A stretch of 64,000 nucleotides of DNA, taken from assembly GCF_014042365.1 (NCBI RefSeq), contig NZ_JACEZS010000021.1, positions 41,305 through 105,304 of the forward strand, in the 5' to 3' direction. The DNA is from Rugamonas fusca (GTDB lineage Bacteria; Pseudomonadota; Gammaproteobacteria; Burkholderiales; Burkholderiaceae_D). Positions 32,593 through 41,478 of this stretch are shown one piece after another; the first letter of the stretch is position 1; the number at the start of each line of letters is the position of its first letter. The translations under genes and the position numbers were made by a program. Below the pieces are notes generated by a model. That model was given only the letters and a program-made list of their open reading frames with translations, had not been told where the DNA came from and ran no database searches.

Positions 32593-35159
32593 GCGCCACG
32601 CCCATCCGCCCGGCGCGCGATGCTTCCATCGCGCTGATCGTCAGCGCCACGCTGACGGGCGTCGTCACGCTGGTGCTGCTGGCGTTCGCCCTGCTGTACT
32701 ACGACATGGAGCGCGAGCGGCGCTGGGACGCGCTGCGCCAGACGCTGGCCACCAGCGCCGACCAGCTGGCCGTGGCGGTGGCGCTGCCGGTCTGGAACTT
32801 CGATCCCAGCCAGATCGAGGTGCTCATGTTCAGCGCGCTGAGCAACCGCAACCTGCAGGCGGCCGTCGTCAGCGCCAGGCCCAGCCAGCTCGACTACGTG
32901 GTGCGGCGCGACGCCAGCGGCGCCTTGCGCGGCGGCGGCGCCGTGCCCACGGACGCGAGCCTGCTGCGCGCCACCCGCCCCATCATGGTGGAAGGGCAGC
33001 GCGTGGGCGAGGTGGCCGTGTACGCCACGCCGGCGCCGCTGCTGGCCGAATTGCGGCGCAGCCGGCTGGCCATCGTCGGCATCATCGTGGTGCTGGACGC
33101 GGCGCTGGTGGCCAGCGTCTACCTGCTGCTGTGGCATCTGATGCTCAAGCCGCTCAAGGCCGTGGGCCAGTACGCGGCCTCGGTGGAGGCGGGCGGGCCG
33201 GGCCTGATGCGCCCCGGCGTGCGCTTTTATGGCGAACTGCGCACCCTGAGCGCGTCGGTGCGTAACATGGTGGCGTTGCTCGACAAGCGCTACCGCGACC
33301 TGCAGCAGGGCCAGGAACGGTTGCAGATCGCCACCCAAGCGGCCGGCGTGGGGATCTGGGACTGGGACGTGGTGCGCGACGAGCTGGTGTGGGACGACAA
33401 GATGTTCGAGCAGTTCCGCGTGCAGCGCGACCAGTTCTGCGGCGCCTACGCGGCCTGGAGCGCGGCCGTGCTGCCCGAGGACTTGCCGGCCGCGGCGGCC
33501 GAGGTGGCGGCCGCCCTGCGCGGCGAGCGCGAATACGCGACGGAATTTCGCATCCGCTGGCCGGACGGCAGCATTCGCACCATCCGGGCCGAGTCGCTCA
33601 TCTTCCGCGACGCACAAGGCCACGCCTTGCGCATGGTGGGCGTGAACTACGACGTGACGGCGGCCCGCCTGGCCGAGCAGGAGCTGCTGCGCCACCGCAA
33701 TCACCTGGAGGAACTGGTGGCCGAGCGCACGGCGGCCCTGTCGGCGGCCGTCAGCGAGGCCAAGGCCGCCAACCGGGCCAAGAGCGTGTTCCTGGCCACC
33801 ATGAGCCATGAACTGCGCACGCCCCTCAATGCCGTGATCGGCTTCTCGCGCCTGATGGGCGAGTCGGCCACCATGGGCACCGACGAGAAGCGCAACCTGG
33901 CCATCATCCACCGGGCCGGCCAGCAGTTGCTGCGGCTGATCAACGACATCCTGGAACTGTCCAAGATCGAGGCCGGGCGCGCCGTGCTGCAAAGCGAGGC
34001 GGTCGATCCGGGCGAGCTGGCGCGCGAAGCGGTGGACATGGTGCGGGCCCGCGCCGGCCAGGCCGGGGTGGCGCTCACGCTGCGCTGCCACGACCTGCCG
34101 CCGGCCGTGCGGCTCGATGGCGCCAAGCTGCGCCAGGTGCTGCTGAACCTGATGTCGAACGCCGTCAAGTTCGCCGAGCGGGGCCAGGTGATGCTGGAAC
34201 TGCGTGGCCGGGCGCGCGAGGAGGGGGGCTACTGGCTCGATTTCGCCGTGCGCGACAGCGGCATCGGCATCGCCAGCGCCGACCAGGCCCGCATCTTCGA
34301 GCCGTTCTACCGTGCCGACGATGGGGACGGCAAGGAAGGCACGGGGCTGGGGCTGGCCATCTCGCGTGATTTCGTGGAGCTGATGGGCGGCACGCTGGCC
34401 GTCGAATCGGCACCCGGCCAGGGGACCGTGTTCAGTTTCACGCTGGCGGCCGGCGCGGAGGATGTCAGCCGGCTGGCGCCGTCGGCGGAGGCGCAGGCGG
34501 AAGTGTGCGGGCTGGCGCCGCGGCAGCGCGGCAAGCGCGTGCTGGTGGTGGACGATAACGCCGATGGCCGCCAGCTGCTGGTGAGCTTGCTGGCGCCGCT
34601 CGGTTTTGTCGTGCTGTCGGCCGACAGTGGCACGGCGGCGCTGGAAGTGCTGGCGCGCGAAGCCGTGGACCTGCTGCTGGTCGACTGGCGCATGCCCGGC
34701 ATGGACGGGCTGGAATTGACGCGCCGGCTGCGTGGCGGCGTGGCGGCCCAGCCCCGCGTGGTGGTGCTCACCGCCTCCGCGTTCGAGGAGGAGCGCCAGC
34801 AGGCGTTGGCGGCCGGCGCCGATGACTTTTTGCGCAAGCCGGTGGAGCAGGAAGCCTTGTTCCAGGTGCTGGAGCGGCTGCTGGGGGTGGTGTTCGAGCG
34901 CCGCCCGCGCGCGGCGGACGGGCCGGCGGCGCCGGCAGCGCCGGCGGCCACGGCGGCCCAGATGGCCCGCTTGCCGGCATCGGTGCGGGCCGCGCTGCGG
35001 GGCGCGCTGCGCGAATTGAACCAGCCCAAGGTGCTCGACATCCTGGCCCCGTACCGGGCCGGGCACGGCCCGCTGGTGGAGGCCGTGGCCGCGATGCTGC
35101 AACAATACCAGTACCGGCAACTGTGCCGGCTGATCGAGGAGGCGGAAGGAATGGCGTGA
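32589..35159 (+). CDS. Membrane hybrid sensor histidine kinase (PAS-HisKA-HATPase-REC)
   Basis: An 856-residue hybrid kinase. TM1 is at about 16-38 and TM2 at about 158-183 (IVGIIVVLDAALVASVYLLL), with a periplasmic sensor of about 120 residues between (QLAVAVALPVWNFDPSQIEV). A HAMP-like linker and a PAS domain (about 250-360) follow. HisKA has His407 (SHELRTPLNAVIGF). The ATPase boxes are NLMSNAVKFA, DSGIGI and GTGLGLAIS. The C-terminal receiver has Asp699 (LLVDWRMPGMDGLE), followed by an Ala/Pro linker and a short helical tail. The external signal is unknown. It is coupled to the single receiver upstream. Confidence 0.95.
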   Translation: MSATPIRPARDASIALIVSATLTGVVTLVLLAFALLYYDMERERRWDALRQTLATSADQLAVAVALPVWNFDPSQIEVLMFSALSNRNLQAAVVSARPSQLDYVVRRDASGALRGGGAVPTDASLLRATRPIMVEGQRVGEVAVYATPAPLLAELRRSRLAIVGIIVVLDAALVASVYLLLWHLMLKPLKAVGQYAASVEAGGPGLMRPGVRFYGELRTLSASVRNMVALLDKRYRDLQQGQERLQIATQAAGVGIWDWDVVRDELVWDDKMFEQFRVQRDQFCGAYAAWSAAVLPEDLPAAAAEVAAALRGEREYATEFRIRWPDGSIRTIRAESLIFRDAQGHALRMVGVNYDVTAARLAEQELLRHRNHLEELVAERTAALSAAVSEAKAANRAKSVFLATMSHELRTPLNAVIGFSRLMGESATMGTDEKRNLAIIHRAGQQLLRLINDILELSKIEAGRAVLQSEAVDPGELAREAVDMVRARAGQAGVALTLRCHDLPPAVRLDGAKLRQVLLNLMSNAVKFAERGQVMLELRGRAREEGGYWLDFAVRDSGIGIASADQARIFEPFYRADDGDGKEGTGLGLAISRDFVELMGGTLAVESAPGQGTVFSFTLAAGAEDVSRLAPSAEAQAEVCGLAPRQRGKRVLVVDDNADGRQLLVSLLAPLGFVVLSADSGTAALEVLAREAVDLLLVDWRMPGMDGLELTRRLRGGVAAQPRVVVLTASAFEEERQQALAAGADDFLRKPVEQEALFQVLERLLGVVFERRPRAADGPAAPAAPAATAAQMARLPASVRAALRGALRELNQPKVLDILAPYRAGHGPLVEAVAAMLQQYQYRQLCRLIEEAEGMA

Positions 35160-35165
35160 CGACGG

Positions 35166-35267
35166 ATGACGATCCCCGGACCCGGCGTGGCCGTTTGGTT
35201 CGGTGCGATCATATTCCTCGTCATCGCCGGCCTTTCATTCGTGCCAGGCGCATACAGGAAGACCTGA
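35166..35267 (+). CDS. Candidate small single-pass membrane protein
   Basis: A 33-codon frame 6 bp after the hybrid kinase stop. The peptide has one hydrophobic segment (VAVWFGAIIFLVIAGLSFVP) and a basic C-terminus (AYRKT), the usual look of a small inner-membrane protein. No ribosome site is strong, and reinitiation from the kinase stop is possible. A hairpin follows at once. Nothing else identifies it; it could be chance, but the hydrophobic-then-positive pattern and position are suggestive. Confidence 0.35.
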   Translation: MTIPGPGVAVWFGAIIFLVIAGLSFVPGAYRKT

Positions 35268-35276
35268 TCGGGGAGG

Positions 35277-35302
35277 CGCCGCCGGCATCGGTGCCGGCGG
35301 CG
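35277..35302. terminator. GC-rich hairpin between convergent kinase and CoA-transferase genes
   Basis: CGCCGCCGGCA (35277-35287) and its exact complement (35292-35302) enclose the loop TCGG, an 11-bp perfect stem. There is no T-run on either side, so termination would be weak or factor-assisted. Its position between convergent genes supports a bidirectional role. Confidence 0.5.
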
Positions 35303-35327
35303 TATCGCAAGCGTCAACGACGCCGTA

Positions 35328-36569
35328 TCACAGGATCGCGCGCTGGCGCAGGCCGGCCAGTTGTTCCTCGTCCAGCCGCAGCCATTCGCGCAGCACTTCG
35401 TCCGTGTGCTGGCCCAGCGTGGGCGGCGCCAGACGATAAGCGACGGGCGAGGCGGCCAGCCGCATCGGGTTGGCCACCAGCGGCACGGCGCCCAGCGTGG
35501 GATGCGCGACTTCGATGCGCAGGCCGCGCGCTTGCACGTGCGGGTCGGCGAACACCTGGTCGATACGGTTGATCGGGCCGCATGGCACACCGGCCGCCTC
35601 CAGCGCCGCGATCCAGTCGGCCGTGTCGCGCGTGATGGTCACTTGCCGCATCTGCCGGATCAGCACCACGCGGTTGGCCACGCGCTGCGGGTTGGTGGCG
35701 AAACGCTCGTCCCGCGCCCATTCCGGATAGCCTGCCACGGCGCAGAACCTGGCGAACTGGCCGTCGTTGCCGATGGCGAGGATCATGTCGCCATCGGCCG
35801 TGGGAAAGTCCTGGTAGGGCACGATGTTGGGATGGCTGTTGCCCATGCGGCCCGGCAGCACGCCGCCGGCCAGGTAGTTCGACGCCTGGTTGGCCAGCCC
35901 CGCGATCTGCACGTCGAGCAGCGCCAGGTCCACATGCTGGCCCAGGCCGGAGCGGGCCCGCTCGGCCAGCGCGGCCTGGATGGCGATGGCCGCGTACAGC
36001 CCCGTCATCACGTCCGTCAGCGCCACGCCCACCTTCTGCGGGCCGGCGCCCGGCTCGCCCTCGGCGGCGCCCGTGACGCTCATCAAGCCGCCCATGCCCT
36101 GGATCAGGAAGTCATAGCCGGCGCGCGCCGCGTATGGGCCATCCTGCCCGAAACCCGTGATCGAGCAGTACACGAGGCGCGGGTTGAGGGCCAGCAGGCT
36201 GGGGGCGTCCAGGCCATAGCGGGCCAGCCCGCCGAGCTTGAAGTTCTCCAGCACCACGTCCGCCTCCATGGCCAGCTGGCGGATCAGCGCCTGGCCTTCC
36301 GGCTGCGCCATGTCGATGGTGACGGAGCGCTTGTTGCGGTTGGCGCACAGGAAGTAGGCGGCCGCGTCGCGGTGCTCGCCGCTGGCGTTGTGCAGGTAGG
36401 GCGGGCCCCACGAACGCGTGTCGTCGCCCTGGCCGGGGCGCTCCACCTTGACCACGTCGGCGCCCAGGTCGCCCAGCACCTGGCCAGCCAGCGGGCCGGC
36501 CAGCACGCGCGACAGGTCCAGTACCTTGATGCCGCGCAGCGGCGCGGCCCGTTGTGCGGTCGCTTCCAT
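35328..36569 (-). CDS. CaiB/BaiF (family III) CoA-transferase, probably glutarate-linked
   Basis: A 413-residue family III CoA-transferase. Markers are the N-terminal fold LRGIKVLDLSRVLAGPLAGQ, DLGADVVKVERPGQGDDTR, and NRNKRSVTIDM. GVALTDVMTGLYAAIAI contains Asp186, the candidate catalytic aspartate that carries the acyl anhydride. IGNDGQFARFC is in the C-terminal part. The gene is 4 bp downstream of glutaryl-CoA dehydrogenase in the same operon. The likely reaction is therefore succinyl-CoA:glutarate CoA transfer, as for human SUGCT. That substrate is inferred from the neighbour. Confidence 0.92.
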   Translation of the reverse strand: MEATAQRAAPLRGIKVLDLSRVLAGPLAGQVLGDLGADVVKVERPGQGDDTRSWGPPYLHNASGEHRDAAAYFLCANRNKRSVTIDMAQPEGQALIRQLAMEADVVLENFKLGGLARYGLDAPSLLALNPRLVYCSITGFGQDGPYAARAGYDFLIQGMGGLMSVTGAAEGEPGAGPQKVGVALTDVMTGLYAAIAIQAALAERARSGLGQHVDLALLDVQIAGLANQASNYLAGGVLPGRMGNSHPNIVPYQDFPTADGDMILAIGNDGQFARFCAVAGYPEWARDERFATNPQRVANRVVLIRQMRQVTITRDTADWIAALEAAGVPCGPINRIDQVFADPHVQARGLRIEVAHPTLGAVPLVANPMRLAASPVAYRLAPPTLGQHTDEVLREWLRLDEEQLAGLRQRAIL

Positions 36570-36573
36570 GTGC

Positions 36574-37752
36574 TTACGAGAAGGCAGCCAGGCCGGTGAT
36601 GGCGCGGCCGATGATCAGCGCGTGCACGTCGTGCGTGCCTTCGTAGGTGTTGACCACTTCCAGGTTGACCAGGTGGCGCACCACGCCGAATTCGTCGCTG
36701 ATGCCGTTCCCGCCCATCATGTCGCGCGCCATGCGGGCGATGTCGAGCGCCTTGCCGCAGCTGTTGCGCTTCATGACGGAGGTCAGTTCCACGGCGGCCG
36801 TGCCTTCATCCTTCATGCGGCCCAGGCGCAGGCACGATTGCAGGCCCAGCGCGATTTCCGTCAGCATGTCGGCCAGCTTCTTCTGGATCAGCTGGTTCGC
36901 GGCCAGCGGACGACCGAACTGCTTGCGGTCCATGGTGTACTGGCGTGCGCGGGCGAAGCAATCCTCGGCCGCGCCCAGCGCGCCCCAGGCGATGCCGTAG
37001 CGGGCGCTGTTCAGGCAGGTGAACGGGCCTTTCAGGCCGCGCACGTCGGGGAAGGCGTTCTCCTCGGGGCAGAACACGGCGTCCATCACGATCTCGCCCG
37101 TGATGCTGGCGCGCAGCCCCATCTTGCCGTGGATGGCGGGCGCGCTCAGGCCCTTCCAGCCTTTTTCCAGCACGAAGCCGCGGATCGCGCCTTCATCGTC
37201 CTTGGCCCAGACGACGAACACGTCGGCGATCGGGCTGTTGGTGATCCACATCTTGGCGCCGGTCAGCTCGTAGCCGCCGGCCACCTTGCGGGCGCGGGTG
37301 ATCATGCTGCCGGGGTCGGAGCCGTGGTTCGGTTCCGTCAGGCCGAAGCAGCCGATCAATTCACCGCTGGCCAGCTTGGGCAGGTATTTTTGTCTGGTCG
37401 CTTCGGAGCCGAATTCATAAATCGGCACCATCACCAGCGACGACTGCACGCTCATCATCGAGCGGTAGCCCGAATCGACGCGCTCCACTTCGCGTGCGGC
37501 CAGGCCGTAGCACACGTAGTTCATGCCGGCGCCGCCGTAGGCTTCGGGAATGGTTACGCCCAGCAGGCCCAGTTCACCCATCTCGCGGAAGATGGCGGGA
37601 TCGGTCTTCTCGTGGCGGAACGCTTCCAGCACGCGCGGGGCCAGCTTGCCCTGGCTGTAGTCGCGGGCGGCGTCGCGCACGGCGCGTTCGTCGGACGTCA
37701 GCTGTTCGTCCAGCAGGAACGGGGAATCCCAGTGAAAGGCGGCTTTGCTCAT
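36574..37752 (-). CDS. gcdH: Glutaryl-CoA dehydrogenase
   Basis: A 392-residue acyl-CoA dehydrogenase. The start AAFHWDSPFLLDEQLTSDE and the motif SVQSSLVMVPIYEFGSEATR are characteristic of the glutaryl-CoA branch. Also present are FGLTEPNHGSDPGSMITRAR, the FAD/acyl-CoA segment KMWITNSPIADVFVVWAKDD, and the catalytic Glu371 in NTYEGTHDVHALIIG, equivalent to human Glu370. It converts glutaryl-CoA to crotonyl-CoA and CO2 in lysine, tryptophan and glutarate breakdown. Electrons pass to ETF. It is the first gene of a two-gene operon with the CoA-transferase, divergent from a LysR regulator. Confidence 0.96.
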   Translation of the reverse strand: MSKAAFHWDSPFLLDEQLTSDERAVRDAARDYSQGKLAPRVLEAFRHEKTDPAIFREMGELGLLGVTIPEAYGGAGMNYVCYGLAAREVERVDSGYRSMMSVQSSLVMVPIYEFGSEATRQKYLPKLASGELIGCFGLTEPNHGSDPGSMITRARKVAGGYELTGAKMWITNSPIADVFVVWAKDDEGAIRGFVLEKGWKGLSAPAIHGKMGLRASITGEIVMDAVFCPEENAFPDVRGLKGPFTCLNSARYGIAWGALGAAEDCFARARQYTMDRKQFGRPLAANQLIQKKLADMLTEIALGLQSCLRLGRMKDEGTAAVELTSVMKRNSCGKALDIARMARDMMGGNGISDEFGVVRHLVNLEVVNTYEGTHDVHALIIGRAITGLAAFS

Positions 37753-37854
37753 GTTTGTCTCCTGGTGGGGTAGGCCGGCGCGAGGCCGGCATGGAATCGG
37801 ATGGCACCATCTTAGTGGCGGCCGGGCAGGCGCGCAAACGATTTATTCGCACTC

Positions 37855-37877
37855 AGATATGCATGGCGCTCATATCT
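37855..37877. promoter_or_regulatory. LysR-type operator between gcdH and its regulator
   Basis: AGATATG (37855-37861), 9 bp, then CATATCT (37871-37877), a perfect interrupted dyad of the ATC-N9-GAT / T-N11-A LysR kind. It lies 58 bp before the LysR start and 103 bp from the gcdH start. It probably controls both directions. Confidence 0.65.
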
Positions 37878-37934
37878 TGAGGCATACTGGCGTGATTTTC
37901 TCCCCTTTGGCGCGCCTGTTCGCGCCGGCCAGAC

Positions 37935-38855
37935 ATGACCAGAAAAATCCCCATGCTGCAATCGCTGACCTGCTTCGAGGCCGCCGCGCGGCACCAAAGC
38001 TACACCCACGCGGCGCGCGAGCTGTCGCTCACGCAGGGCGCCGTGTCGCGCCAGGTGGCCAGCCTGGAGAGTTTCCTGGGGGTGCGGCTGTTCCAGCGCA
38101 CCCGCCACGGAGTGGCGCTCACGCCGGCCGGCGCGGCCTACGCGCAGCAGGTGGCGCTGCGGCTGGCCGGGCTGGAACGGGACACGCTCGACACCATGGC
38201 GCGCCAGGGCAGCGGCGGCGTGGTGCGGCTGGCCTCCGTGCCCACCTTCGCCACGCGCTGGCTGCTGCCCCGCTTGCAGGATATGCAGCGCGTGCATCCC
38301 GATATCACGGTCCATATCGATGCCGAGACCCGGCCCTTCATGTTCACCGAGGCCGAATATGACGCGGCCCTGTACGCGGGCAGTCCCGAGCAGATCGCCA
38401 ACTGGCCCGGCACGCGGGCCGTGCTGCTGATGCACGAGACGGTGGTGCCGGTGGCCAGCCCGCGCCTGCTGGCCGGGCGCAAGCGCTGGACCCCGCGCGA
38501 TATCGCCACCTTGCCTTTGCTGCAGCAGAGCACCCGTCCCGAAGCGTGGCGCCAATGGTTCGAGGCGATGGAGGTGAGCACGGAGCAGGCCATGCAGGGG
38601 CCGCGCTATGAATTGTTTTCCATGCTGGCCACGGCCGCCACGCACGGCCTGGGCGTGGCGCTGATGCCTGCCATGCTGGTGGAATCGGAACTGGCGCGGG
38701 GCGAGTTGCAACTGGTGTGCGACCGTCCGCTGGGCGGCGCGCGGGCCTACTACCTGATCACCCCGGACAGCGCGCACGAGAAGCCGCCCGTTGAACAGTT
38801 CCGCCGCTGGCTGCTGGCGCAGGCGGGGCAGGGCGCGCCTGTGGTTGGCGCCTGA
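37935..38855 (+). CDS. LysR-family regulator (GcvA type) of the gcdH operon
   Basis: A 306-residue LysR protein with the GcvA-like opening IPMLQSLTCFEAAARHQSYT and HTH region LTQGAVSRQVASLESFLGV. The effector domain includes ASVPTFATRWLLPRLQDMQR. The start uses ATG at 37935. It is divergent from gcdH, with a clean operator between, which matches the regulator often found with glutaryl-CoA dehydrogenase in Burkholderiales. It is probably activated by glutarate or glutaryl-CoA; the effector is inferred. Confidence 0.92.
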   Translation: MTRKIPMLQSLTCFEAAARHQSYTHAARELSLTQGAVSRQVASLESFLGVRLFQRTRHGVALTPAGAAYAQQVALRLAGLERDTLDTMARQGSGGVVRLASVPTFATRWLLPRLQDMQRVHPDITVHIDAETRPFMFTEAEYDAALYAGSPEQIANWPGTRAVLLMHETVVPVASPRLLAGRKRWTPRDIATLPLLQQSTRPEAWRQWFEAMEVSTEQAMQGPRYELFSMLATAATHGLGVALMPAMLVESELARGELQLVCDRPLGGARAYYLITPDSAHEKPPVEQFRRWLLAQAGQGAPVVGA

Positions 38856-38935
38856 GGGCGTGCGCATTGTTTCGGTTTAGCGGTACGCCGCCGCGGCCGA
38901 ACGGTGCGTCGCCCCGGTCCGAAGGCGCGTCGCGG

Positions 38936-39919
38936 TCAGTCGAAGGGCACCACGCGGTCGTCCGGGCCTGGCACGCAGCCCTCGGCCACGGGGTTCCAGC
39001 CATGGTGGACCACCACTTGTTTGTCGTCGTGGCAGATTTCCACGCGCTCGCTGTCGGGCACGCGCTGGCGCATGAACGATTCGAGCGCGGCGGGCAGGCT
39101 CACTTGCAGCCGCATGGCGTCGCGGTCCGGCAGCGGATGGTCGTCCAGGTGCAGCAGCGGGAAGAACCAGGGCGCCAGCATCAGCAGGCGCGAGCCCACG
39201 TCCACCGGATCGGGCGCGTAGCCCTGGGCGCGCAGCCAGTCCTGGGCGCGCGCGCGCAGGTCGTCCGCATCGGACATGCCGGCCCAAGCCACGGCCAGCA
39301 TCTCCACTAGCCACTGGTTGCAGTTCTGGTAGGCCAGGCCGTAGGCATAGGCGTTGGCGCTGTATTGGTCGGCCAGCAGGTGCAGGGCGCGTGGATTGTC
39401 CAGCAGGGCCGTACGCAGGGGCGGCGTGGCGGCGGCGGGCAGGCGCAACACGGAAATGTAGCCCAGGGCCGGATCGTCCGTCCCCATGGCGAAGCCGGCC
39501 AGGCCCTGGTCGTAGATGCGGGGCCGGCTTTCATCGCAGGCGTAGTACAGCTGGCGGGCGGACCAGGCGCCGGTAGTCGGCGCCGTGCCGCCACCGGGCG
39601 TGCCATCTTCTGCGCCACCTGGCGCGCCATCGGCGGCCACGGCGGGCGCGCTGCGCCACGCCAGCGCCGCATGGGAATAGCGGATGCCAAAGCGCGACAG
39701 GTCCAGGCCAGAGCGGCTGACCAGGGCCACGCTGCCGGCGCTGGCGTCCAGTTCCTCGCGCACCACGGCCGCGAAGCGCAGCAGGTGGTCCTGTTCCGTC
39801 GCGTTCAGTTCATGCGGGCTGTCGCAAAAGCGCGAGGCGCCCGACAGGCCGGCGGCATGCGCGACGCCCGCGCAAGCCAGCGCCGCGCCGGCGATCCCCC
39901 GCAGAAGCGCGCGGCGCAA
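38936..39919 (-). CDS. DUF2145-domain exported protein
   Basis: A 327-residue protein. The signal peptide is MRRALLRGIAGAALACAGVAHA. The DUF2145 body follows: AAGLSGASRFCDSPHELNAT, FGIRYSHAALAWRSAP, QLYYACDESRPRIYDQGLAG, and NAYAYGLAYQNCNQWLVEML. The pattern of His/Cys/Gln residues (RYSHAAL and YQNCNQWL) resembles a papain-like or NlpC-like fold, but no enzyme role is known to me. An Ala/Gly-rich insert (about 90-112) is local. It is the second gene of a pair, starting 2 bp after the upstream Ser-rich gene's stop, so the two are co-expressed. Confidence 0.8.
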   Translation of the reverse strand: MRRALLRGIAGAALACAGVAHAAGLSGASRFCDSPHELNATEQDHLLRFAAVVREELDASAGSVALVSRSGLDLSRFGIRYSHAALAWRSAPAVAADGAPGGAEDGTPGGGTAPTTGAWSARQLYYACDESRPRIYDQGLAGFAMGTDDPALGYISVLRLPAAATPPLRTALLDNPRALHLLADQYSANAYAYGLAYQNCNQWLVEMLAVAWAGMSDADDLRARAQDWLRAQGYAPDPVDVGSRLLMLAPWFFPLLHLDDHPLPDRDAMRLQVSLPAALESFMRQRVPDSERVEICHDDKQVVVHHGWNPVAEGCVPGPDDRVVPFD

Positions 39920-39921
39920 TG

Positions 39922-40377
39922 TCAGATACCGACGGGGCGGGCGGCCAGTTCGCCGTACCAGTCGTCGGCCAGCACCAGGTAGAACGGCGCGCGCGTATCG
40001 TTGCGGGCGAAGGCGATGCCATAGGCGCGGTTCTGGGCGTAGATAAAGTCACCCTTGTCCAGGTGCTGCTGGGCGAAGGTCTGTTGCGGCAGGTCCAGCA
40101 CCACGCGCTGTCCCGGCAGCTCGCCCAGCATGGTCACGCGGGCCATGCCGGCGCGCTGGGGCGTGGCGGCGATGTCGATGATGCGGTAGGCGCCATCGGC
40201 CACCTTGTTTCCGCCCGACGAGCTGTTGCTGGAGTCGCCCAGCGAAGTCGAGATACTGCCGCTGGAAGCGGAACCGGCGCTCGAGGCCGAGGAAGCGAAG
40301 CTTTCCGCGTGGGCGTTCAAGCCCAGCGCCAGCGCGCCAGCCAGCGCTGCGAGACGAACAGAGGTAGAAATTTGCAC
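39922..40377 (-). CDS. Exported Ser-rich protein paired with the DUF2145 gene
   Basis: A 151-residue protein. The signal peptide ends NAHAES at about residue 24. A low-complexity Ser/Gly stretch follows (residues 25-57, ASSASSAGSASSGSISTSLG). Then comes a compact domain, ADGAYRIIDIAATPQRAGMA and PGQRVVLDLPQQTFAQQHLD, ending AFARNDTRAPFYLVLADDWY. I recognise no family. It stands directly before the DUF2145 gene with 2 bp between them. Together they look like a two-protein envelope unit in which this member could be a substrate or partner. Function unknown. Confidence 0.75.
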   Translation of the reverse strand: MQISTSVRLAALAGALALGLNAHAESFASSASSAGSASSGSISTSLGDSSNSSSGGNKVADGAYRIIDIAATPQRAGMARVTMLGELPGQRVVLDLPQQTFAQQHLDKGDFIYAQNRAYGIAFARNDTRAPFYLVLADDWYGELAARPVGI

Positions 40378-40544
40378 AACAATATCCTTGATGATGGAAT
40401 GGCGGTCAGCACCGTTGCATGCTATGCGGCAATATGCGACGGCGTGACATCATAACGCATGACGGGCCCGCCGGCGGCGCGATTGGCGCCGGCGCCACAC
40501 CGGGATTTGTTACACTGCGCCCTTTTCTGCGATCAGGATCGAGC

Positions 40545-41345
40545 ATGGCGTTGCCAAATGAATTACGGGCGTGGGCGCTGCGCTGCCTGCTGGAGTGCGA
40601 TCCGCAGGCCAAGGTGGCCGCCGTGGCCGCGATGGCGGCCGCCCATGCGGACGGCAGCTGCACGCTGGCCGTGGAGGCGGCCCTGGCCGCGCCGGATGGC
40701 ATTCCCGGCCGCCCGGCGCGCCCTGAACTGGTGCTGCCGCGTCTCGTGGGCCGGCGCTCGATGGTGACGGTGGAAGGGCGCGCCATGCTGGTGCACGCGC
40801 TGGCCCACATCGAATTTAACGCCGTCAACCTGGCGCTGGACGCGCTGTGGCGTTTTCCCGGCATGCCGCAACCGTACTACACGGACTGGCTGCGCGTGGC
40901 GCGCGAGGAAGCCATCCATTACACGCTGTTGGCGCGGCACCTGGGCACGCTGGGGCATGCCTACGGCGACTTCTCCGCCCACGGCAGCCTGTGGGAGATG
41001 GTGGAGAAGACCAGCGGCGATGCACTGGCCCGCATGGCGCTGGTGCCGCGCACGCTCGAGGCGCGCGGGCTCGATGCGATCCCGCCGCTGCGGGCCAAGC
41101 TGGCCCAGGCCGGCGACGCGGTGGCCGCGGGGATACTGGACATCATCCTGCGCGACGAGATCGGTCACGTGGAGATCGGCAACCGCTGGTACGGCTACCT
41201 GTGCCGCCAGCGTGGCGTGGATCCCGTCGCCACGTATGAGGAGCTGCTGGTGCGCTACAAGGCCCCGCCCGTGCGCGGCCCGTTCAACCGGGATGCGCGC
41301 CGTCAGGCCGGCTTCACGGACGGGGAGCTGGACGCGTGGACGTGA
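40545..41345 (+). CDS. Ferritin-like domain protein (DUF455)
   Basis: A 266-residue DUF455 protein. Helical di-metal carboxylate signatures are visible: ALAHIEFNAVNLALDALWRF, then REEAIHYTLLARHLGTLGHA, and ILRDEIGHVEIGNRWY, with Glu and His at the usual ferritin-like spacing. The protein likely binds two irons; its enzymatic role is unknown, though relatives occur beside tRNA or sulfur-metabolism genes. The ATG at 40545 follows AGGATCGAGC; an upstream frame extension from 40419 lacks family similarity. It is divergent from the Ser-rich/DUF2145 pair across a 167-bp gap. Confidence 0.82.
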   Translation: MALPNELRAWALRCLLECDPQAKVAAVAAMAAAHADGSCTLAVEAALAAPDGIPGRPARPELVLPRLVGRRSMVTVEGRAMLVHALAHIEFNAVNLALDALWRFPGMPQPYYTDWLRVAREEAIHYTLLARHLGTLGHAYGDFSAHGSLWEMVEKTSGDALARMALVPRTLEARGLDAIPPLRAKLAQAGDAVAAGILDIILRDEIGHVEIGNRWYGYLCRQRGVDPVATYEELLVRYKAPPVRGPFNRDARRQAGFTDGELDAWT

Positions 41346-41478
41346 GCCGCCGGCCGGCGGCGACGCCGCGCTTTGTTTGCGCGGGCCCGCTGTTGTATGA
41401 TTTCCCACGCCGCGGCCCCGCCGGCCCGGCATCCCCCCATCCCACAACCTGACATGCTGACGAACCACGGAGGCGACC

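Noticed and set aside
32025..35120. Open frame of about 1000 codons antisense to the hybrid kinase
   Set aside because: Shadow of high-GC kinase codons; lacks any recognisable motif.
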